Source: Papio anubis
Lineage: Eukaryota; Chordata; Mammalia; Primates; Cercopithecidae
DNA: 64,000 nt
Direction: 5' to 3'
NCBI RefSeq assembly: GCF_008728515.1
Contig: NC_044984.1
Location: forward strand, 93,667,181 to 93,731,180
The first letter of the stretch is position 1. Each line of letters begins with the position of its first letter. The translations under genes were made by a program, and so were the position numbers. Below are positions 34,679 to 45,235 of this stretch, one piece after another. The notes under the pieces were generated by a model, which saw only the letters and a list, made by a program, of their open reading frames with translations, ran no database searches and was not told the DNA's origin.

Positions 34679-34989
34679 TGAACATCATAGAGTATATGTA
34701 TACAAATCTAGATTTTACATATAATATATAATTTATATATTATATAAAATATATATTATATAGTATATATAATATATAAATATAATATATACAATATAAT
34801 ATATAATATATTAATATTTTATAAATAAAATATATATTTATATAAAAATATATAAATATAAATCATATATAATTAATTATATATGATTATATATAAATTT
34901 ATATAAGTATAAAATATAAATTATATAAATATATAATTATATATGATATATAAAATCTAGGTTTGTATACATATACTCTATGATGTTCA
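34679..34989. repeat. Palindromic AT-rich repeat (311 bp)
   Basis: The left arm 34679-34722 (TGAACATCATAGAGTATATG...) and the right arm 34946-34989 (...CATATACTCTATGATGTTCA) are inverted repeats matching at 42 of 44 bases. The ~220 bp between them is almost pure A/T with many smaller TA palindromes. The right arm is normal MER8-like sequence; the left arm is an extra inverted copy absent from copy B. Confidence 0.9.
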
Positions 34990-35060
34990 TACAATGATGA
35001 AATTGCCTGCTGATGTATTTCTCAGGACATATCCCCATTATTAAGCAATGCATGACTCTG

Positions 35061-35499
35061 TGTGTTCAGGGAGGGTGTATGTATCCCCCCCATATATATA
35101 TGTGCCACTCATTGGTCTTAATTTGTTATTTTCAAGCGAAATAAAAGTCAGTTTTCTTTTTCCAAAAGTTGTATATATTTATATAATAGATAATATTCAT
35201 TTTCGTAAAATTAATATCTTTTCATAGAAGATAATTGAGAAAAGTATTAAAATGAACACAAATCATCCATAATTCCAGGGATCAGCACTGTTGCTAATAT
35301 TTTTATATTTTTTCTCTTAATGTGAACATATATGCATGTGCTAGTATTCTGCATATATCTATTTTTAAACTGGCTTGGGATTATTTATATGCTCCTATTT
35401 TCTGTGTATGGTGAGGCTCCTCCTGATACTTTGCTACATACAGATGAATCAATTTTTAATAATTTTTGGGGAAAATGAAGAACATCATACAGGTAAGGG
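35061..35499. other. No gene; possible old repeat
   Basis: AT-rich sequence with GGATCAGCACTGTTGCTAAT and a TATATGCATGTGC motif, reminiscent of old L1ME-type DNA but not assignable. Short C-run at 35085-35091. Confidence 0.4.
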
Positions 35500-36284
35500 C
35501 ATCTACTTCCAGACAAAATGGGGTAACTGACCAAATGTGCACTCCTTCCTAAAAAAACAAGTGAAAATATATAAAATGATAATTTGCAAGACACTGGAAA
35601 CCAGGAAATGAAGGGCCAAAATCTCTGAGAAACAGCAAACAAGTTGAGTCCTATCATTGCCCCAGTTTATTGCCTTAAGAGAGTCTCTAGGCTGTAGTGC
35701 GGGAGGAGGGTACCCAGGAGATGAACTTGACAGTCTGAGAAGACAAAGGTACATAGAGTTGTCCAGATAGTATCCAATGGGGTGAGCAAAACGTCAAAGA
35801 TCCATACAGGAACTCCCTCAAATATTCAGTGCAGGAATGTGAGGAAATAACCCAATACTGGAGGAAAAAACACCTAAAAGAATTAGTGGCAAGAGTGACC
35901 AGTGCCCACACAGGACCAGGAACAGTGCTTGCTCCCATTAGCCAGATTAGAATTAGGTGGAGTACACAGAAGGCTCTTGCCTCAGTAGCAGGAAATAATT
36001 GACCCTAGATTTAGTATTCTGGCCTAACATAGTTAAAAAGACCCCAAAAGATCAAAATGTTTCCAAGTAAGTCAATTTCATCCAAAAAAAAAAAAAAAAC
36101 CACCTCAAAAATATTTATAAAAATACATCCAACAACAAGTAAGGTAAAATTTATCATGTATGGTATTTGATCAAAAATTACAAGCATGAAAACAAGTAGG
36201 AAATATAACCCAATTAAGAGACATAATAATCAAAATTGACCCAGAATTGACAGATGTTAGAATTGGCATACGAGGTTGCCTGTT

Positions 36285-37830
36285 CACTCTGATGGTAGTT
36301 TCTTTTGCTGTGCAGAAGCTCTTTAGTTTAATTAGATCCCATTTCTCAATTTTGGCTTTTGTTGCCATTCCTTTTGGTGTTTTAGACATGAAGTCCTTGC
36401 CCATGCCTATGTCCTGAATGGTATTACCTAGGTTTTCTTCTAGGGTTTTTATGGTATTAGGTCTAACATTTAAGTCTCTAATCCATCTTGAATTAATTTT
36501 CGTATAAGGAGTAAGGAAAGGATCCAGTTTCAGCTTTCTACTTACGACTAGCCAATTTTCCCAGCACCATTTATTAAATAGGGAATCCTTTCCCCATTTC
36601 TTGTTTCTCTCAGGTTTGTCAAAGATCAGATGGCTGTAGATGTGTGGTATTATTTCTGAGGACTCTGTTCTGTTCCATTGGTCTATATCTCTGTTTTGGT
36701 ACCAGTACCATGCTGTTTTGGTTACTATAGCCTTGTAGTATAGTTTGAAATCAGGTAGCGTGATGCCTCCAGCTTTGTTCTTTTGACTTAGGATTGTCTT
36801 GGCAATGCGGGCTCTTTTTTGGTTCCACATGAACTTTAAAGCAGTTTTTTCCAATTCTGTGAAGAAAGTCATTGGTAGCTTGATGGGGATGGCATTGAAT
36901 CTATAAATTACCTTGGGCAGTATGGCCATTTTCACGATATTGATTCTTCCTATCCATGAGCATGGTATGTTCTTCCATTTGTTTGTGTCCTCTTTTATTT
37001 CACTGAGCAGTGGTTTGTAGTTCTCCTTGAAGAGGTCCTTTACATCCCTAGTAAGTTGGATTCCTAGGTATTTCATTCTCTTTGGAGCAATTGTGAATGG
37101 AAGTTCATTCATGATTTGGCTCTCTGTTTGTCTGTTACCGGTGTATAAGAATGCTTGTGATTTTTGCACATTAATTTTGTATCCTGAGACTTTGCTGAAG
37201 TTTCTTATCAGCTGAAGGAGATTTTGGGCTGAGACAATGGGGTTTTCTAAATATACAATCATGTCATCTGCAAACAGGGACAATTTGACTTCTTCTTTTC
37301 CTGACTGAATATCCTTTATTTCTTTCTCTTGCCTGATTGCCCTAGCCAGAACATCCAACACTATGTTGAATAGGAGTGGTGAGAGAGGGCATCCCTGTCT
37401 TGTGCCAGTTTTCAAAGGGAATTTTTCCAGTTTTTGCCCATTCAGTATGATATTGGCTGTGGGTTTGTCATAAATAGCTCTTATGATTTTGAGATACGTT
37501 CCATCAATACCGAATTTATTGAGCGTTTTTAGCATGAAGGGCTGTTGAATTTTGTCAAAGGCCTTTTCTGAATCTATTGAGATAATCATGTGGTTTTTGT
37601 CTTTGGTTCTGTTTATATGCTGGATTACGTTTATTGATTTGCATATGTTGAACCAGCCTTGCATCCCAGGGATGAAGCCTACTTGATCATGGTGGATAAG
37701 CTTTTTGATGTGCTGTTGGATCCGGTTTGCCAGTATTTTATTGAGGATTTTTGCATCGATGTTCATCAGGGATATTGGTCTAAAATTCTCTTTTTTTGTT
37801 GTGTCTCTGCCAGGCTTTGGTATCAGGATG
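36285..37830 (-). pseudogene. Inverted L1 ORF2 segment (reverse transcriptase), long open frame
   Basis: About 515 codons of ORF2p remain open on the minus strand, from ILIPKPGRDTTKK to TTIRVNRQP. This covers the reverse-transcriptase domain, including GTRQGCPLSPLLFN and the intact FADD box (LSLFADDMIVYL), and the start of the C-terminal segment. The open frame runs past the L1 edge into flanking DNA and stops at about 36171. It lacks the endonuclease, start codon context and C-terminus. The lack of stops shows a recent insertion, not a gene. Confidence 0.92.
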
Positions 37831-38550
37831 GGGGAAAATTTTTGCAATCTACTCATCTGACAAAGGGCTAATATCCAGAACCTACAAACAGCTCAAACAA
37901 ATTTACAAGAAAAAAAACAAACAACCCCATCGAAAAGTGGGCAAAGGATATGAACAGACAGTTCTCAAAAGAAGACATTCATACAGCCAACAGACACATG
38001 AAAAAATGCTCATCATCACTGGCCATCAGAGAAATGCAAATCAAAACCACAATGAGATACCATCTCACACCAGTTAGAATGGCGATCATTAAAAAGTCAG
38101 GAAACAACAGGTGCTCGAGAGGATGTGGAGAAATAGGAACACTTTTACATTTTTGGTGGGACTGTAAACTAGTTCAACCATTATGGAAAACAATATGGCG
38201 ATTCCTCAAGGATCTAGAACTAGAAGTACCATATGACCCAGCCATCCCATTACTGGGTATATACCCAAAGGATTATAAATCATGCTGCTATAAAGACACA
38301 TGCACATGTATGTTTATTGCGGCACTATTCACAATAGCAAAGACTTGGAATCAACCCGAATGTCCATCAGTGACAGACTAGATTAAGAAAATGTGGCACA
38401 TATACACCATGGAATACTATGCAGCCATAAAAAAGGATGAGTTATTGTCCTTTGTAGGGACATGGATGCAGCTGGAAACCATCATTCTCAGCAAACTATC
38501 GCAAGAACAGAAAACCAAACACCGCATGTTCTCACTCATAAGTGGGAACT
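37831..38550 (+). pseudogene. L1 ORF2 C-terminal segment (sense half)
   Basis: Continues ORF2 from the KIFAIYSSDKGLISR region to the TGA at about 38550. The open piece 37950-38381 (143 codons) keeps CSRGCGEIGTLLHFWWDC, the cysteine-rich motif. A TAG at about 38381 replaces a Trp codon (D-W-I). Confidence 0.85.
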
Positions 38551-38651
38551 GAACAATGAGATCACTTGGACTCGGGAAGGGGAACATCATACACAGGGGC
38601 CTATCATGGGGAGCGGGGAGGGATTGCATTGGGAGTTATACCTGATGTAAA

Positions 38652-38687
38652 TGACGAGTTGATGGGTGCTGACGAGTTGATGGGTGC
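38652..38687 (+). repeat. 18-bp perfect tandem duplication in L1 3' UTR
   Basis: TGACGAGTTGATGGGTGC occurs twice in a row, in a 3'-UTR stretch that is normally single. Confidence 0.93.
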
Positions 38688-39289
38688 AGCACGCCAACAT
38701 GGCACAAGTATACATATGTAACAAACCCGCACGTTATCCACATGTACCCTAGATCTTAAAGTATAATAATAAAAAAAAAAAGAATTGGCATATGAGAACA
38801 TTAAAATATTGAAACATACATCAAAACTGTATTCCATATCTTAAAAGATAAGCAGAGACTTGAAAGATATAAAAAAAAGACTGAAAAAACTTCTGGAGAT
38901 AAAAATTCAGTCTAAGATGAGAAACATACTGGCTAGAATAAAGAGTAAATTCAGCAATGCAAAAGAAAACATATTAATGAAAACTTGAAAACATGGCAAC
39001 TGAAAACATCCAAAATAAAACTCAGAAAAAATGGAATCCAAAGAAAAATGAACAGAGCCTCAGTGAACTGTGGAGCAACTTCAAGTGGCCTAATATATGT
39101 GTAATTGGAGTAAGTGAAAAAAGGTTTGGGGTACGGGGACAGAAAAAAATATTTGAAGAGATAATAGCTGAAATTTTTCCAAATTTCATGGAAACAATCC
39201 TTATTTTTCATTTAACATTATGTTGTCAGAATTCTTCCTTGCTATGTATCATGTGAAAACACAATTCCTGAAGACTACAAAATTATCTC

Positions 39290-39970
39290 CCATGGATATT
39301 TTATGATTTATTTAGCCATTTGCACCTGTACATTTTGATTTATTATGATTTTTCATAATTATAAATGATGCTATAATGAATCTTTACACTCATAAATGTT
39401 GATCTGCATCTGATCCTTGAGATATATTCCTTGAAATGAGTTTACAGGGTAAAAGGTTCTACATACATTTTTAGAGTCTTGATACATAATTTTAAGCCAC
39501 TTTCCAGAAAGATCATATAGTACTTGTACATTTGTATAGTATATGTAGCATGCATTGTATATTTTACCATATTCTGGTCAACAAATGTCATTATTAAAGA
39601 ATAAAAAGATATTACTAAAAAAAAGAAACTTAGCTACTTTTGTAGGTAAATATTATAAGCCTTAAAAAACTGCATTTCTTATATTATTAATAGCTAAAAT
39701 ATTGTTCATGTTCATTGCAAATGCCACTTCATGTCCTTAGGCCATTTTTCTATTAGTTTTAAGTGTTTTTCTTACATCAATTTTTATCAGCTGTTTATAT
39801 GTTAAGGATATTAAGCTTTTATACTTGTGATGAATATTTTTCAAAGATTAGACAAAATCTGCATGTATACATCATATGATATATTAATAACTTCCAGAGC
39901 TCCCACCCTCTTTGAAGTGCATTCACATTTATCATTGTTCTTATGTCGTAAACTTGCATCTATTTCTCCC
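39290..39970 (-). mobile_element. Old L1 (L1ME/L1M5-like) ORF2 fragment
   Basis: The plus strand shows AAATGATGCTATAATGAATC, GCCACTTTCCAGAAAGATC, then TCCTTAGGCCATTTTTCTATT and GTTAAGGATATTAAGC, in the order of the antisense ORF2 C-terminal region. Very diverged. Confidence 0.6.
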
Positions 39971-42104
39971 TTAAACTGGTATTTTCTATTCTGGTTACAG
40001 AGCCTAAACCTAAGAATTAAGTGTACAGTAATTTCATTTATAACAGAATCTGTTTTGCTTAATTCTTCAGTTCGCCCTATCTAAGTAATTTCTCTTTCAT
40101 GTCATAAGAGAATTAAAAGTAATTAAGATCCAATCCAGTGGCTATGGACTAGGGTAAATAAAGCCTGTGGTACAACTTAATGGAATAAATATTTTCTTCC
40201 TTAGGAGTTCTATCAGTTATATTTGAGCCTATTGTTCTTGAAAGAGTTAATGTCTTATTTCTAAAATATGTCTATTATAGATTCAAGTAAATCCAGCTAT
40301 ACTTACTTAATGCACATATCCAGTACATAAGAGAAATGGAAGATTCCTAGCCTGAGTGCCAGGAAATGCAGTTTAGATATGGCTCTGCCATCTTTCTAGA
40401 ACTTGATTTCCTTCCCAGTTACAAAATGAGAGTCAAACCAGATGATCCTTAGGAATCAATCCAGCTCTGAAATTTGACAACTTTGTGATTGTTCTATAAA
40501 ACAAATATTACATTTCCCTCCAAAGGATCTTCTGGGATTACTTGTATCTGTTTTAGAAAGATTGGAGGTGGGAAGGGGTCAATTTTTAATGGCTACAGGT
40601 GTTTTACAAATGTCAAAGATACATTGCTTGCACTGATAGCTGGGTTTAAAATCTTGAGAAAATAAATGCATAGTTAGAAGTTTCCAGCATTTATATAGTG
40701 AATCTGTTTGGTCTTTCATGCTTCAAGGAGCTAATAGAACCTAATGCTTCCTTTGAAATCAGTGGAAGCTCTAAACCCATCTAATGTGCCAGCTTATAAC
40801 TAACAGATAAATTGGGTCAATTTTTATCCCACTAATGAAAAATAAATCAAACAAGTCTATCTTTTAAACAGCATGTAAACGATTTAATGCTTAGTGTCCT
40901 AGGTTATGTGCATAGTCTTGGGAAACATGAAAGTGAGTGACCAAACAGACTTAAAATACATCATTTTTATACATTCAAGTGTGGTTATTTAAACAATGCA
41001 TTGATGAATCCATTGGATATTGCTAGGGGTAGGAAAAAAGCTTTGTAATCACTTGCATCCAAATAATACAAGTTTATATTTTATTTTTATAAACTATGAT
41101 TATGATTATATTCATGTATATAACTGTGCATGTGTTAGTGTTAATAACAACTTGTGTTTTAAGACATAAAATGGTTTTACAATATGCTCATGATTCCTGG
41201 ATTGAACGTGACACCTCTGGGTTTACTTAACGTCCTAAAAAAAGAAACGGTGCTCTAATATGGAGCTAGATATTACTGAAAAAGTCAACTAGTAGCAGTA
41301 AATGTCAAAATTCACCTTAAAATGGCATCTCTAATTATAAATTGACACTAGCAAAGCACTGGCAGTTTCCATGATATTACATGCTTTACAACCTCCTGCA
41401 GCTGCCAGCCAAATCTCCTTTTCTCTTCTACATTTGCTTTTCCTTCATGACATTTAATCAGTCAACAATATGAACGCCGGAGTTCTCCTAAGCCACCCTG
41501 CAGTTTAAAATCCTGACTACTTCATGTTCTTCTGAAAGTGGGGCGGGGAGAGCAGCAAGTCTTTCAGAATGAGATCCGTACTTATCAATCGCAGCAGCAG
41601 CAGGGAAATGGCCTTTGTAGGGGTGAATGTGGTTCATTCAGGGGGGAAGGAAAAACTGTTTTGGGTTAAAATGAAGGCAAAACAATTCAGGCAGCTGGAG
41701 AGGCTTCTGAAATCTGGAAAGATGGAATTTCCAGGGTTTCGGCAATGAGGCAGAGACTACTTAAATTTATGGAAAGTAGACAGAAGAACAGCTTCAGGTT
41801 AGTCTAAAAAAGGAATCTGGAGGGAGCTTATATAGAGAAAAATCACACAGACTGAATCATACATGGGGAATGAATAGAGGGAAAACCTGACTCTGGGAGC
41901 TGTGATTATAGAGGGAATAAAGGCAGTAAAGATTAAATATCAGTCCCTAACACTGCCTCAAAAAAGCCTGACAATACATTCACAGCTGGGTTTAACCTCT
42001 GCAGGCACCACTAAGTAGTCCTTCCCTTCTACTGAGTTTCTTCCGCAGTTTGTTCCTCCCTTAAACCTCTCATGAGAAATCCTTTCCCTCGGTATGCTGT
42101 ATAG
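39971..42104. other. No gene; possible MIR piece
   Basis: About 2.1 kb, mostly unassigned. 40350-40490 looks like an antisense MIR (CTTGATTTCCTTCCCAGTTAC). A GCAGCAGCAGCAGG run at about 41593 is too short to matter. No open frame of note. Confidence 0.45.
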
Positions 42105-42263
42105 TGTGTTAAAGTGTGGTCTGAGGATCAGCAGCATTGGCATCTCCTAGGAGCTTATTAGAAGTGCAGAATTATGGCTCCACTGAAATCTACTGAAACT
42201 GAACACAATTTTTCCAAGATCTGCAGATGATTCATGTGCACATTAAAGTTTGAGATGCACTGC
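42105..42263 (-). mobile_element. MER5A-like hAT-Charlie element
   Basis: The plus strand runs AAAGTGTGGTCTGAGGATCAG, CATTGGCATCTCCTAGGAGC and CATTAAAGTTTGAGATGCACTG. This is the reverse complement of recalled MER5A in the right order. Non-autonomous. Confidence 0.85.
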
Positions 42264-42339
42264 TCTACAACACATACGATGTGCTGTCTAAAAGACTTTT
42301 TTATTGCATATCAAAACATAGGCAGATAGACTACAACTG

Positions 42340-43375
42340 TACATCATTGATTCATTCTCTTAACAAATACTCACTAAACACAGGCCCTATTCTCAAGGAG
42401 TTGGCACTTTCATACCAGTTACCGAACTCTCTTCCGTTCTCTGCATTACGTGAGGTGTCAAGGCTAGAAGGATAAATATGACATTGTCCCTGCCCTTAAT
42501 TAGGTCACAGATATATTAGGAAATTATTAATGCAAAAAAGTGTCATGGTTTTAATGCTAAAAACGTGTACCTGGCACTGGGATTACGGGAGAACAAGTAG
42601 TGGAGACATATAAGGAAGGTGGTAATCAGGTTTTTAGAAATGGAAAAGTTTTTATAGAGGTGAGCTGAGTTTTAGAAAAAAAAAAAAAAAAAGCTTTTTT
42701 TGTTTTTTCCAGCTGGACCATGGGGCATTGTGGGCAGGATGAAGGAAGGGTTAGAAGGAAGAGTGTACAAGGCAGAGGAAACAATCTTAACAAAGGCTCA
42801 AGGGCAAGAAACAGGTTGGCCTATTCAGAGAACTTTAAGTAATTCCATATGGCTGGATTATAGGTTTTGAGGAGGGTGGATTGGGGTCTGGTGGTCAGAG
42901 ATAAGGCTGGAGAGCTTGACAGGGGCCAGATTTAGAGGGTTGTATTGTAGCCTAAGCACTTTGGGATTGATCCTACAGAACAGCAATAAGAAGTCACTGA
43001 AGGGTTTCCAGTAAGGCAATAACAAGATCATGTTTGTGTTTTAGAAACATCACTCTGGACGATGTTTGGGGAATGGTGATTAGCCAATTTGGCTGAAGCA
43101 CAAAGTACATAGAGAAAAGTAATGGCAGATAAGGCCGGAAATGTAAATTTGGATCCAGATCATAGAGGATACTTACTGCCATGCTTTGTGCTTTGTAGGC
43201 AGTGGGGACACACTGAAAATTTCTGTGCAAGAGAATGCTTTAGACCAGGAAGAGACTAAAGACAGAAGGCCAGTTAGAAAGTTATTGCAATAATTTAGGC
43301 AAGAGGTAATAAGAACCTGATGACTCCGAGAATAGAAATTAAGGGATAGATTCAAGAAGCAGGTGCACAATTATA
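42340..43375 (-). mobile_element. L2 LINE 3' region, long fragment
   Basis: About 1 kb of antisense L2 tail: TTCATTCTCTTAACAAATAC, GGGCAAGAAACAGGTTGG, GGGTTTCCAGTAAGGCAATAAC, ATCACTCTGGACGATG, GTTATTGCAATAATTTAGGC. The order matches L2. An A-run at about 42675-42693 interrupts it. No coding frame survives. Confidence 0.75.
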
Positions 43376-44120
43376 AGCACCGTTTCATTACTCATTTTAG
43401 GATACCACAATTTCATACATAAATCAGATCTTTATAAATGTCTTCATTTTCACATCCTAATATAGCACTTACTTCTGTACCAATCACTGGGTGAGATACT
43501 CTTAAAATTCTTTGGGTCACTAAGGACAAAACCTCCTTCCTGTTGATTTAGTTTGCAGGTCCGTATCTCGGTTCCATGTGGAAGCTGCTGCATACCTCTA
43601 AGTCACCGAAACCCAAAATAAAAATTTTGTTACAGAATTGTTCTCTATTTGCCTCTTTGGTTGTTTCTCAATCCTGAATATGTTTCTAGGGAGGCTTCTA
43701 GGTTATTCTTTATTCACTTTCAAGAAAATAGCCTTCCCTTTTCCCATCTCCAGCCCCTTTTCTAGTCCCACATTTTTTTTCACTTAGAAGCACTGATTCC
43801 ACTAAGTGGTAGGTAGGGAGATCAAAGTCACATTTCCAGTTCTCAGTTTTTGTTGTTGTTGTTGTTGTTTTTAACAATGTGAGTAAGTTGTAGGGTAGGT
43901 ACACGATGATTGCATTTCATATATCTCAACTACTGCCAGATTGGTTTTTTGTATGATTTGTGGTTATGGAGCTTTACGGCTGGTGTGAGGTTATTTTGAA
44001 TTTATTCAGAAAGCTCCTTCAAGTGTTTCAGTTTCACATCAAGAATATTTATAATTCTGGGTCAGGCATCATGTTTTGCTTGACTTCCAAGATACAGAAT
44101 TCCAAATGGCTATTTGCCTG
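43376..44120. other. No gene; short (TTG)n
   Basis: Unassigned sequence with a (GTT)n run at 43850-43869. Confidence 0.5.
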
Positions 44121-44264
44121 CCTCTCTCTCTCTCTATATATATATATATACACATATATATATATACACACACACAGACACACATACACACACACAGACA
44201 CGCATATACATACACACACATACACACACACAGATATATATATAAAATGTAGATAGATAGATAA
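44121..44264 (+). repeat. Compound microsatellite (TC)n(TA)n(CA)n
   Basis: A CT-repeat, then TATATA, then alternating CACACA/TACACA/CAGACA blocks, then TATATA and a short GATA run. Open frames here are simple-repeat artefacts. Confidence 0.97.
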
Positions 44265-45235
44265 AGCACAGTATATCTCTCTCCTGTAATCAATTTTCCT
44301 GGTACTGGATGGCTTCATTCTTTCTAATTCAAGACCCACCAGGCCTAGAGAGTGATTAGAAACATTCATGCTTTAATATTAACACTTACAAAATCTCCCT
44401 GTTCTTATCTGAGCTTTGCATTTTTGTTAAGATGCTTAGCCAGAATGGAAGCTGCCCACACAATGCTTGTATAAAAAATTATACTTGCTCAATAATATTC
44501 ATATCTCCACCCACTTTCGAGTGGAACAGAACAAGCATTATGATATGCATGTACACATTTGCATAAAAATATACCATACACAAATTCAGGTTTGCATGCC
44601 CAATTCCAAATGCACACCACCATAGAAATGCACATTTGAAAAAGCATGCAATGTCAATGTCCAGACGTTTTCCTCCCTAGAGAGTGATTTTTTTTTCTAA
44701 AATGAAAGAATAATAATAGCCTTAATTTTATGTAGTACATTTTTTCCATTCTCTTCCCTTTACAAGAGATAAGAGTCGATTATTTTATGAGCAACTTAAA
44801 AAAGCATAATTTTTTTTTTCCTTTAACTACAGATTAAGGTAAGGTGTCCCAGGAGACTAGTTCCTCATGCAAATTCGAGGGTGAAGTGAAATTTGTCAAT
44901 ATATTCTTCCTTTTATGACAGTCTTTCCTTCTCTTATGGCTACCCCAATTCTTTGCCAGCCAGCTGAGAGATCTCTATTGAAGAAATCTCTTGGCTAATC
45001 TCCCAATTTCCCGTCTCTTACTACAAAGGGTTTCAATTCACAAAACACAGGCTGACACAATCCTATTGAGTCCTCACGATGGTCTTGTAATTTTGTAAAC
45101 ACATAGAGCAGATGTTATATTTATTTAATAAGCATATTTTCCACTTCTATGAGTTCTACTTTCTTTTTTCTATTTACCTGTTGCATTTTTATTTCTTCCT
45201 AGTTTTCTTCTTCGGTTTTAATTTTTTAAGCTTTA
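44265..45235. other. No feature recognised
   Basis: Unassigned. Short T-runs near 44690 and 44811. No assignable repeat. Confidence 0.45.

Larger units (their letters stand above)
32492..35060 (-). mobile_element. MER8-like (TcMar-Tigger) transposon copy A, split by Hsmar2
   Basis: The left piece (32492-32570) starts TACAGTCATGTACCACATAA. The right piece (34509-35060) runs AAACCTGATATATGGCACTT to AGCAATGCATGACT. The right piece matches the reverse complement of copy B (54231-54539) along its whole length, including CCATATGAAAAA and CTCAGGACATATCC. Terminal CAGTCATG inverted ends beside TA fit Tigger-type elements. Strand is relative to copy B. The family name is from recall; copy B shows the element has no transposase gene. 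Confidence 0.75.
36275..38780 (+). mobile_element. L1PA copy with 5' inversion (twin priming)
   Basis: The 3' part (37831-38780) is sense, ending in poly(A) at 38770-38780. The 5' part (36275-37830) is inverted. The target-site duplication AGAATTGGCATACGAG (36259-36274) / AGAATTGGCATATGAG (38781-38796) brackets both halves, so this was one insertion. At the internal junction only about 10 nt of ORF2 are missing (the TKWE codons). Young, low divergence. Confidence 0.95.
35500..39270 (+). mobile_element. L1ME/HAL1-like 5' region, split by an L1P
   Basis: 35500-36258 looks like an old L1 5' UTR to early ORF1 (GACAAAATGGGGTAACTGACC). 38797-39200 continues into ORF1-like coding, with CAGAGCCTCAGTGAACTGTGG and GCCTAATATATGTGTAATTGG, the latter corresponding to the WPNICVIGV-type motif that precedes the ORF1p RRM. 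The 87-codon frame at 38993-39256 is this remnant. The part from ORF1 onward is lost. Confidence 0.65.

Noticed and set aside
36171..37856. 561-codon open frame as a possible gene
   Set aside because: It is the inverted ORF2 part of a recent L1 insertion running into flanking DNA. It has no start, endonuclease or proper end.
41593..41606. GCAGCAGCAGCAGG as a triplet-repeat locus
   Set aside because: Only four units; no context suggesting instability.
44049..44369. Cysteine/valine-rich 106-codon open frame
   Set aside because: Produced by translating a CA/TA compound microsatellite.
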